From positions 21,251,485-21,315,484 of the forward strand of contig NC_091368.1 in NCBI RefSeq assembly GCF_038502225.1: a stretch of 64,000 nt of DNA. The letters run 5' to 3'. This stretch comes from Cherax quadricarinatus. Its lineage: Eukaryota; Arthropoda; Malacostraca; Decapoda; Parastacidae. Position numbers and translations under genes: made by a program. The first letter of the stretch is position 1; each line of letters starts with the position of its first letter. Positions 56,546-64,000 of this stretch are shown here, in pieces. The notes below the pieces were generated by a model that saw only the letters and a list, made by a program, of their open reading frames with translations, had not been told where the DNA came from and did no database searches.

Positions 56546-57059
56546 AGATCTGGTTATAAATGCACTGGAAAACGTACAGAGGAGGATGACAAAATTGATC
56601 CCATGTATCAGAAATCTTCCCTATGAGGATAGACTGAGGGCCCTGAATCTTCACTCTCTAAGGAGGCGTAGAATTAGGGGGGCATATGATTGAGGAGTAT
56701 AAATGGAAAACAGGAATAAATAAAGGAAATGTAAACAACGTCCTAAAAACATCTAGCCAAGACAGGACTCGCAGCAATGGTTTGCAGCTGGAAAAATTCA
56801 GATTCAGGAAGGATATAGGGAAGCACTGTTTTGGTAATAGAGTTGTGGATGAGTGGAACGAACTCCCGTGTACCGTTATAGAAGTTAAAGCGTTGTGTAT
56901 TTATAAAAATAGGTTAGAACATAAGAAAGGAGGAACACTGCAGGAGGCCTGTTGGCCCATACTAGGCAGGTCCTTTACAATTCAACCCACAAACAAAACA
57001 TTTGCCCAACCCAATTTTCAATGCCACCCAAGAAATAAGCTCTGATGTGAAAGTCCCAC

Positions 57060-59996
57060 TCAAATCCAACCCCTCCCACTCATGTACTTATCCAACCTAA
57101 ATTTGAAACTACCCAAAGTCCCAGCCTCAATAACCCAACTAGGTAGACTGTTCCACTCATCAACTACCCTATTTCCAAACCAATACTTTCCTATGTCCTT
57201 TCTAAATCTAAACTTATCTAATTTAAATCCATTACTGCGGGTTCTCTCTTGGAGAGACATCCTCAAGACCTTATTAATATCCCCTTTATTAATACCTATC
57301 TTCCACTTATACACTTCGATCAGGTTTCCCCTCATTCTTCGTCTAACAAGTGAATGTAACTTAAGAGTCTTCAATCTTTCTTCATAAGGAAGATTTCTAA
57401 TGCTATGTATTAATTTAGTCATCCTACGCTGAATGTTTTCTAACGAATTTATGTCCATTCTGTAATATGGAGACCAGAACTAAGCTGCATAATCTAGGTG
57501 AGGCCTTACTAATGATGTATAAAGCCGCAGTATGACCTCTGGACTTCTGTTGCTTACGCTTCTTGATATAAATCCCAGTAATTTATTTGCCTTATTACGT
57601 ACGCTTAGGCATTGCTGTTTTGGTTTAAGGTTGCTGCTCACCATAACCCCCAAGTCCTTTTCGCAATCTGTATGGCTAAGTTCTACATCATTTAACTTAT
57701 AAGTACTAGGGTTATGGGCACTCCCGAGTTTCAGAACCTTGCATTTATCTACATTGAACTGCATCTGCCACTTTTCTGACCAAGAATAGAGTTTGTTTAA
57801 ATCCTCCTGAAGTTCCATAACATCTACGTTTGAATCAATTATCCTACCTATCTTTGTGTCATCAGCGAATTTGCTCATATCACTAGTAATTCCCTCATCA
57901 AGATCATTGATATATATTATAAACAACAACGGGCCCAAGACTGATCCCTGTGGAACGCCACTTGTTACAGATCCCCACTCGGATTTAACCCCATTTATGG
58001 ACACTCTCTGCTTCCTGTCAGTGAGCCATGACTCGATCCACGAGAGCACTTTTCCCCCAATGCCATGAGCTGCCACTTTCTTTAACAGTCTATGGTGCAG
58101 AACTCTATCAAAAGCCTTACTAAAATCTAAGTAAATAATATCAAATTGTTTATCGTAGTCAACAGCCTCAAAAGCTTTACTGAAGAAAGTTAATAAATTA
58201 GTTAGACAAGACCGGCCTCTTGTGAATCCATGCTGAGTATCATGAATCAAGCTATGCTTATCGAGATGGCTTCTTATAATCTCAGCTATAATTGACTCGA
58301 GTAATTTGCCTGCAATTGAGGTCAGGCTTATTGGGCGGTAATTTGACGGTAACGACTTGTCCCCTGTTTTAAAAATAGGAATTACATTAGCCATCTTCCA
58401 CATATCAGACACTACACCTGTTTGAAGAGATAAATTAAAAATATTAGTTAATGGTTCACAGAGTTCCATTTTGCATTCCTTAAGAACCCTTGAAAAAACC
58501 TCATCAGGACCCGGCGACTTATTTTGCTTCAGTCTGTCTATCTGCTTCACAACCATTTCACTAGTGACTGTGATGTTACATAATTTATCCTCTTCTAGCC
58601 CACTATAAAAATTAATTACTGGAGTACTGTTAGTGTCTTCCTGTGTAAAAACTGAGAGAAAATAGTTATTAAAAATCGAGCACATTTCATTCTCTTTGTC
58701 AGTAAGGTGCTCATAGTTATTTTTAAGGGGACCTATCTTATCTCTAACTTTTGTTCTATAGACCTGGAAAAAACTTTTTGGGTTAGTTTTAGAATCCCTA
58801 GCAACTTTAATTTCATAGTCCCTTTTAGCTTTTATCCCCTTTTTAATGTCCCTCTTAATGTCAATATACTGATTCATAAGATGACCCTCACCTCTTTTGA
58901 TACGCCTATAAATTCCTTTCTTATGCCCTAGTAGATATTTGAGCCTATTATTCATCCATTTTGGGTCATTTCTATTTGATCTAATTTCTTTATATGGGAT
59001 AAACGTTCTTTGAGCAGCATGTATAGTGTTCAGAAAACTGTCATATTGATAGCTCACTTCGTTACCCCAGTCAACAGATGATAAGTGTTCTCTAAGCCCA
59101 TCGTAATCTGCTAAGCGAAAATCTGGGACTGTTACTGAGTTATCGCTACTATCGTACTTCCATTCAATGCTAAATGTAATTGATTTGTGGTCGCTAGCAC
59201 CCAGTTCCTCTGAAATTTCTAAATTATTAACAAGGGATTCATTGTTTGCCATAACTAAGTCAAGCAGGTTATTTCCCCTTGTAGGTTCTGTCACAAACTG
59301 CTTCAAAAAACAATCCTGAACTACTTCTAAGAAGTCGTATGATTCTAAATTCCCAGTCAAGAAATTCCAATCAATATGACTAAAGTTAAAGTCTCCTAGA
59401 ATTACTACATTATCGTGCCTTGTGGCCTTAACAATTTCCTCCCATAGTAGTCTCCCTTGGTCCCTATCTAAGTTTGGGGGACGGTATATCACTCCTAAAA
59501 TCAGTTTTTCATGCCCCTCTGAAAATTCTATCCAAACAGATTCTGTATGTGTTACTTCAGACTTAATACCCGTTTTCATGCAACAGTTCAAGCGATCTCG
59601 GACATACAATGCCACCCCACCCCCCTTCCCGATACTTCTATCTACTTGGAACAATTTAAAACCCTGAATATGACATTCCGCAGGCATGTCCCGACTTTTT
59701 AAATTAAACCACATCTCAGTTAAGGCAAATACATCAATGTTACCTGCACTAGCAACTAATCTCAATTCGTCCATCTTATTCCTAGCACTACGGCAATTAG
59801 CATAATAAACATTGAAAGACTCTCCTTTCTCTTTACCCTTCCTGCTCATTTCTGTTTTTCTTCTAAACCTATTACTGTCCTTATCACCCAAAGTCCCTGG
59901 CTTTTCAATATCTACCTCGTTCTGCTTATTACTAGTTCCCCTAGAACTCGTAATATTACTACACTGAGACTTCACTGTTTTCCTGCCAAAACCCAT
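57060..59996 (-). pseudogene. CR1 ORF2: endonuclease-reverse transcriptase, one nonsense codon
   Basis: The start MGFGRKTVKS lies 14 bases after the ORF1 stop. The endonuclease has NVYYANCRSARNKMDEL, FALTEMW, VVILGDFNFSHIDW and ASDHKSITF. RT has SPGPDEVFSRVLKEC, PSNYRPISLTSIAGK, YLDFSKAFDRVLH, VPQGSVLGPLLF and SKFADDTKIG. A TAG at 57480-57482 stops the frame after PHLDYAA. The same frame reopens and runs to 57060 (RRMTKLIHSIRNLPYEERL .. WFGNRVVDEWN). A C-to-T change in a Gln codon (CAG in related copies) explains the stop. The product nicks DNA and copies CR1 RNA. Confidence 0.92.
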
Positions 59997-60010
59997 ACCA
60001 CTAACTATTC

Positions 60011-60847
60011 CTAGTTTAAAGTCCTATCTGCTCCCTCCACTGCAGTTGCCAGTGCTACCATCCCAGACCTAGATAAGTGAACCCCATCCCTGGCATACAT
60101 GTCATTTCTGCCATAGAAGAGGTCCCAGTTGTCAATGAATGTTACTGCATTTTCCTTACAGTATTTGTCCAGCCAGCAATTGACACCAATTGCCCTGGAC
60201 AGCCATTCATTTCCAACTCCTCTCCTTGGCAAAATACCACATATGACAGGGTTCCCACCCTTACTCCTAATTATTTCTATTGCTGACCTATACCTGCTAA
60301 TCAGGTCTTCACTCCTACATCTGCCAACATCATTGCCTCCAGCACTGAGACAGATAATAGGATTGCTCCCATTACCTCTCATGATGTCATCCAGACGGCT
60401 AACAATATCCTCCATCCCAGCCCCAGGAAAGCAAACTCTCTGTTTCCTACTCCTGTCCTTCAAGCAGAACGCCCTATCCATATACCTAACTTGGCTATCC
60501 CCAACAACAACAATATTCTTACCTTCCTTGGTGTCGTTCGTCGTGTTGTTCCCAGTAGTCGACTCACATTCGTCGGGTAGCACTGAGAATGTATTAGATG
60601 TTTCCACAACAGTTTCCACGGCAGTCTCTTTCTTCTTCATCGTTTCTACCTTTCCATTCGTCCTCTTGATCGTCAACTTCGTTCCCTGCTGTCCAGCCAC
60701 TGACCAGTTTCCCTTCTTGACCTGAGGACTCAAAACAGGAGGACTACTACGAATCTTCTTGTTTTCCTCGGTCAGTCGCCGAATCCCCAACTTCGCCATC
60801 CTCAATTCTTCTTTAAGCTGTTGATAAAGTTGCTCGATGGAGGGCAT
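60011..60847 (-). CDS. CR1 ORF1 protein with SGNH/GDSL-type esterase domain
   Basis: 278 residues. A charged coiled-coil-like N-terminus (IEQLYQQLKEELRMAKLGIR) is followed by a linker. The esterase follows: block I VVVGDSQVRYMDRA with the nucleophile Ser, a Gly block (FPGAGMEDIV), the Asn block CLSAGGNDVG, and block V DGVHLSRSG with Asp and His. ORF1 esterases are known from CR1 elements; they are thought to aid the RNP or its membrane passage, and their substrate is not certain. The gene ends with TAG at 60011-60013, 14 bases before ORF2. It is intact, unlike the C1 relics. Confidence 0.92.
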   Translation of the reverse strand: MPSIEQLYQQLKEELRMAKLGIRRLTEENKKIRSSPPVLSPQVKKGNWSVAGQQGTKLTIKRTNGKVETMKKKETAVETVVETSNTFSVLPDECESTTGNNTTNDTKEGKNIVVVGDSQVRYMDRAFCLKDRSRKQRVCFPGAGMEDIVSRLDDIMRGNGSNPIICLSAGGNDVGRCRSEDLISRYRSAIEIIRSKGGNPVICGILPRRGVGNEWLSRAIGVNCWLDKYCKENAVTFIDNWDLFYGRNDMYARDGVHLSRSGMVALATAVEGADRTLN

Positions 60848-61172
60848 CTTGCTTCAATTCGTAGAGATCGCGCAAACTGGTCTTCACAGAGCTAAGTACA
60901 CGTCAACACTGCGCAAAAGCCAACTCAATCAGGAGCTACTGCGCAGCACGTCCGCACGGCCCAATAGCGATGCGAACACTGATAAATACATGAGTGGGTG
61001 TGAGTTGGGCCTGACTCGCTTGTACTAATAAGTCTGATACTGTGCTCCTTCCTTAAGTGGATGTGACCTGGACCTGATTAGGTTGGGTCAATGGCTTAAA
61101 CCGGTAGGTGACTTGGACTTGCCTCGCATGAGCCAGTAGGCCTATTCAGTGTTCCTTCTTATGTTCTTATGA

Positions 61173-61322
61173 ACTATTTCCATGTTTATACCTGGTCACA
61201 CTCGTAATGAGTTATTTATGCAGACATGAATTTCGTTACACACACAAGCAAAAAAAAAATCTGTTAATCTCCCTCAGTCTCAAGCCAATAAAGTTCTTTT
61301 CGTATTATTGTTCTCAAGCTGC
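61173..61322. other. Unassigned non-coding DNA
   Basis: No gene or element signature is visible apart from an A run near 61250. It leads into the degraded RNase H frame and may be its 3' flank. Confidence 0.4.
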
Positions 61323-61595
61323 TCACTGAGAGCCCTCTTTGAAGTCATATAACATTGGCAGTTCATCAGTTCTGTCATGAATCAGGAGACCAATGTGAGA
61401 TGGAATCCACAGCATGTGCACTCTGACTCTACTGTCCACAATCCTACCATACCTGTGTCTGGCTTCTGACACAAGCATACCACAATTTATACTTAAGGGG
61501 TTGAGAGCATTTATGGATGACAGAGAAACAGTTATAATTAAAGTATCAACCTTAGATACATGGATGCATTTAAGTGCAAGGAGTATGGCAAACAG
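61323..61595 (-). pseudogene. Degraded LINE RNase H fragment
   Basis: A minus-strand frame without a start codon reads LFAILLALKCIHVSKVDTLI, then SLSSINALNP and VHMLWIPSHIGLLIHDRTDE, to a TGA at 61323-61325. The order matches an RNase H: ..L.AIL.AL.., the (D)SLSSINAL strand, then W-I-P-S-H-I-G. The usual TDS catalytic Asp is Val here (TVSLSS). It is not the I1/I2 family, whose block reads WVPGHV. Probably an old I- or Outcast-like LINE. Confidence 0.65.
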
Positions 61596-62091
61596 TTATG
61601 TTTGAAAGGTAGAGGTCCAGTGTTTCAGACAATGAAACAAATACTCTTCTCCTCGCTGAGGGACTGACCACCTCAAAACTAGATCTTCAAGGGTGATAGA
61701 CTGATCACATCGTCTTCACATCACTTTTGCTTCTACCAACTCTTCTGTACTCGACTGAAGATATCTAACTGTTGCATATGTATCTTACCTAAGAACAGAG
61801 GCCCAGTTGTTCATGCGTGCTCCAATTTCTTTACGAGAGCCATCACTCTGTCTGACAACAGCAGCACTACCAGCTGCACCAGTGGACCGGTGAACAGAAC
61901 ATCAACATAAATAATTTGTGTAAGAGAACGCAGTGTGACAAAGTTATCAATACAGCTTAAGGCATCCTGTTTGACTTCAAGGTTAAGCTTTGGTTGTTAT
62001 TTAAGATATTTTTGGTGGAATGGAGAGTAGTGATTTGGAATGGGGTAATATCCCGTGGAGTGGGGACGTGTCACAGTTGCCTTGCTTGACA
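61596..62091. other. Non-coding DNA, possibly decayed Penelope-type end
   Basis: Around 61650-61760 the words 'gctgagggactgaccacctc' and 'gtgatagactgatcacatcg' resemble, with many changes, the right arm at 34930-34990 (gctgagggactgattacctc; gtgatggactgaacacatcg). The rest shows no gene. Confidence 0.4.
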
Positions 62092-62632
62092 TACCTGGAG
62101 TTTACCTGGAGATGGATTCGGGGATCAACGCCCCCGCGGCTTGGTCTGAGACCAGGTCTCATGGTGGATCAGGATCTGATCAGCCAGACTGTTGCTGCTG
62201 GCCGCACGCAAGCTGATGTACGAACCACAGCCCGGTTGGTCAGGTACTGACTTTAGGTGCCTGTCCAGTGCCTTCTTGAAGACAGCAGGGGTCTATTGGT
62301 AATCCCCCTTATGTATGCTGGGAGGCAATTGAACATTCTTGGGCCCCGGACACTTATTGTGTTGTCTCTCAGTGTACTCGTGGCACCCCTGCTTTTCATT
62401 GGGGAAATGTTGCATCTCCTGCCGAGTCTTTTGCTTTCATATGGAGTGATTTTCGTGTGCAAGTTTGGTACCAATCCTCCAGGACCTTCCAAGAGTATAT
62501 TATCATGTATCTCTCTCGCCTGCATTCCAGGGAATACAGATCAAGGACCTTCAAACGTTCCCAGTAGTTTAGGTGCCTTATCGCACTTATGTGTACCGTG
62601 AAAGTTCTTTGTACACTCTCCAGGTCTGCAAT
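62092..62632 (-). mobile_element. PHD-LINE copy P7, diverged subfamily, 5'-truncated
   Basis: The 3' terminus tacctggagtttacctggag lies at the left edge. The minus strand encodes broken pieces of the C-terminal domain (VPNLHTKITPYESKRLGRRC, VRGPRMFNCLPAYIRG). Shared differences such as 'aagtactgactttaggtgcc'-type wording and 'atcaaggacctt' link it to P3 rather than P5. Confidence 0.85.
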
Positions 62633-62911
62633 GGTTTATGCGGAGGTCAGTCTCAGTTTTCATGAGCTTTCTTGAGGAGCGTTCACCAGTGCTGAGGAAA
62701 GTTTGGAGTGTCTCTGCAAGGGTATGAATGGTCTTGTCTGAGCATATTAACCCCAATGAGGAAGTAAGTTTATTCAGGTACACAAGTTGGTTTAGAAAAA
62801 CACGTTAGCAAACACTAGGACATACTTATTAGAAAATGTTTCGGTCCTGGGACCTTGATCACTTCTAACATGCAGAGGTTGAAAGTTAGTTCAGTTTAAT
62901 ATCTTTATCAT
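62633..62911. other. Non-coding DNA with a Penelope-type motif
   Basis: The stretch 62838-62870 (aaatgtttcggtcctgggacctt..atcac) has the aacgtttcgg..cc..gatca plan that I associate with Penelope-like termini. No gene is seen in the remainder. Confidence 0.35.
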
Positions 62912-62972
62912 GCACCCCATACCCATCCTGTGGGCGGTAGTCATCCCATACCCACCCTGTGGGCGGTAGTCA
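62912..62972. repeat. Two-copy 30-bp tandem repeat
   Basis: Two units read catacccatcctgtgggcgg and catacccaccctgtgggcgg, one after the other. They sit inside what looks like a longer interspersed repeat. Confidence 0.8.
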
Positions 62973-63038
62973 AAAGATTACAGAGGTACATAATTGGTCC
63001 AGGGACTGGACTCCAAAGTTTTGATAGCTGAACAAGTT

Positions 63039-63240
63039 ACAAAGGTAATGAACTAGATCTGGTCACAATCGTGACCGAGTTACAAAGGTAACGAGCTCCA
63101 GGTAGAGCTGGTCACACTCATGACTAATTACAAAGGTAATGAACAAGATCTGGTTACAATAATGAGAATTTACAAAGGTAATGAGCTCCAGGTAGAACTG
63201 GTCACAATCATGACAAATTTCAAAGATAATGAATCATAAA
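63039..63240. repeat. Degenerate alternating tandem repeat, units of about 43 and 48 bp
   Basis: Units start acaaaggtaa at 63039, 63082, 63130 and 63172, with a decayed fifth at 63220. Units one and three (…atctggt…) resemble each other, and units two and four (gagctccaggtag…) resemble each other. The basic repeat is therefore a dimer of about 90 bp. Confidence 0.8.
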
Positions 63241-63763
63241 CACGTTAATACATGGTTACAGTCATGAACAAATTATAGAGTAATGATCTAGGGAATTCAT
63301 CCATTGCCCCAACAACAGATGTTGCTAGGTGCCTGTCCCTCCTCGGCAGGACAGTTAGACAGCCATTGCAAACAGCAGCAGGTTGTGCCAGGATCTGCTG
63401 CTTGCAGGAGCACAATCGACCCTCCCCAAGAGGTCCAAGAGGCCAGCGACTCCGCTAGCCCGAGGGAGAGTTGCCCTGGGGACGTGTCAACATCCTGGTG
63501 GACGCCAGTTTGATTGAAGATCCCAGGCCCTCTGTAATGGTGAAGGCGCGGCAGCTGTCACCTCTGTCTGCTGGAAGAAAGACAGTATATATAGGCGGAG
63601 AGTGAGGCGTGAGTGACGCATGGTGACCTGAAAAATGCCATGTTGGGATGAGGACGGGTAGACGATGAGATCATGTGATGTGACTCCTGTGTTGCTGCGT
63701 AGTTGATGCTTTGCCTGGTTGAGTATCATGTATGCTAATGTTTTAGAAATTTTGTGGTTTCCA
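63241..63763. other. Non-coding DNA, no gene recognised
   Basis: A G+C-richer block (63300-63550) and a TATA-like tatatatagg at 63585 are visible. Open frames exist on both strands but show no domain or codon pattern that I trust. The block may be part of an interspersed repeat. Confidence 0.45.
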
Positions 63764-64000
63764 GTCTGTCTCAACTATTGGATCACTACAACAAGGTCCT
63801 AGATGCACTAGAAGACAAAAAAAATGCAGATGTAATATATGCAGACTTTGCAAAAGCCTTTGACAAGTGTGACCATGGCGTAATAGCGCACAAAATGCGT
63901 CCTAAAGGAATAACAGGAAAAGTTGGTAGATGGATCTATAATTTCCTCACTAACAGAACACAAAGAGTAATAGTCAACAGAGTAAAGTCTGAGGCGGCTA
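63764..64000 (+). mobile_element. PHD-LINE copy P8, RT part, runs off the window
   Basis: Plus-strand sequence begins abruptly inside the RT domain (LSQLLDHYNKVLDALEDKKN, then YADFAKAFDKCDHGVIAHKM) and stays open to the last base. It is close to P5 in sequence and is 5'-truncated by this boundary. The FADD box and 3' end would lie beyond the window. Confidence 0.88.

Larger units (their letters stand above)
56919..60975 (-). mobile_element. CR1 copy C4, full-length candidate
   Basis: About 4.06 kb with a leader (60848-60975), ORF1 (60011-60847), ORF2 (57060-59996) and a 3' region ending in the CR1 tail (gaacataagaaaggaggaac on the plus strand). It is inserted between 'aaaataggtta' and 'gataaatac' of C3, with at most a two-base duplication. 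Coding capacity is complete except for one nonsense codon in ORF2. Confidence 0.88.
56546..61172 (+). mobile_element. CR1 copy C3, 5'-truncated, split by CR1 C4
   Basis: Plus-strand pieces are 56546-56918 and 60976-61172. Joining them gives 'aaaataggtta' + 'gataaatacatgagtggg', the exact order seen uninterrupted in C2 near 28005-28030. It encodes the C-terminal part of ORF2 with a frameshift near 56688 (RRMTKLIPCIRNLPYEDRLR, then YKWKTGINKGNVNN). It then carries the 3' untranslated part and ends ..cttatgttcttatg. Confidence 0.88.

Noticed and set aside
60837..61028. Possible promoter-proximal small gene at the CR1 leader
   Set aside because: The plus-strand frame crosses the C4/C3 junction and has no conserved features.
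63304..63774. Open frames on both strands (69 and 95 residues)
   Set aside because: No recognisable domain; the minus-strand one starts in PHD-LINE P8 sequence and crosses its boundary.
1..64000. A host gene with introns hidden among the repeats
   Set aside because: I looked for non-transposon protein similarity on both strands and found none. Short exons in 1-1030, 29557-29930, 35101-35601 or 61173-63763 cannot be fully excluded by eye.

Overview
The window is eukaryotic repeat DNA and I could not find a host gene in it. Almost every base that can be assigned belongs to a transposable element or a tandem repeat. The mix is RTE, CR1, I-type and a zinc-finger-bearing LINE, plus Ty3/Gypsy, Penelope-like and Tigger/pogo elements. 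Together with a large simple satellite and recurrent 3' ends that look familiar from decapod genomes, this suggests a decapod crustacean, perhaps a crayfish. That assignment is inference; nothing here proves the genus.

Layout. 1-2333: non-coding DNA with a 185-bp tandem duplication and a 203-bp Tigger-type MITE. 2334-5035: RTE copy R1 (minus) with a 16-bp target-site duplication (TSD). 5052-6460: AT-rich DNA, tRNA-derived SINE-like units, a 180-bp tandem duplication, a CR1 tail and a Penelope GIY-YIG fragment. 6463-17375: one Tigger element with TA TSDs, split by RTE copy R2 (own 11-bp TSD) and by PHD-LINE copy P1, which itself carries RTE copy R3. 17378-28548: an old, shattered CR1 (C1, minus) interrupted by RTE R4 (with P2 inside), by a 6.6-kb I-type LINE (I1, plus) and by a second CR1 (C2, plus). 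28549-29556: diverged PHD-LINE P3. 29931-34517: a 4.6-kb satellite of 55-bp and 33-bp units. 34518-35100: Penelope terminal inverted pair. 35602-56441: PHD-LINE P4 (minus), interrupted by I2 and by P6. I2 (minus, 35834-52213, 13-bp TSD) itself holds the full-length PHD-LINE P5 (37172-42610) and a young Gypsy element (46806-51152, 5-bp TSD). 56442-61172: a Penelope-type end, then CR1 C3 (plus) split by full-length CR1 C4 (minus). 61173-64000: a degraded RNase H relic, PHD-LINE P7, short tandem repeats, and PHD-LINE P8 running off the edge.

The elements do not form a pathway with each other; they form a stratigraphy. Oldest are C1, P4, the Penelope remnants and Tigger. Next come the RTE, I-type and further PHD-LINE insertions. 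Youngest are P5 (one 1450-residue ORF), C4 (two ORFs, one nonsense codon) and the Gypsy element (LTRs that differ at one site by eye). The most interesting items are three. P5 joins a PHD-like finger, an in-frame minisatellite and three CCCH fingers to endonuclease and reverse transcriptase in one ORF. The Gypsy element has a perfect 18-bp inverted repeat across its 5' LTR/leader junction, which could serve self-priming, and an altered protease active site. The satellite is built from 22-bp and 33-bp palindrome-rich modules with a duplicated block at 1710-bp spacing.
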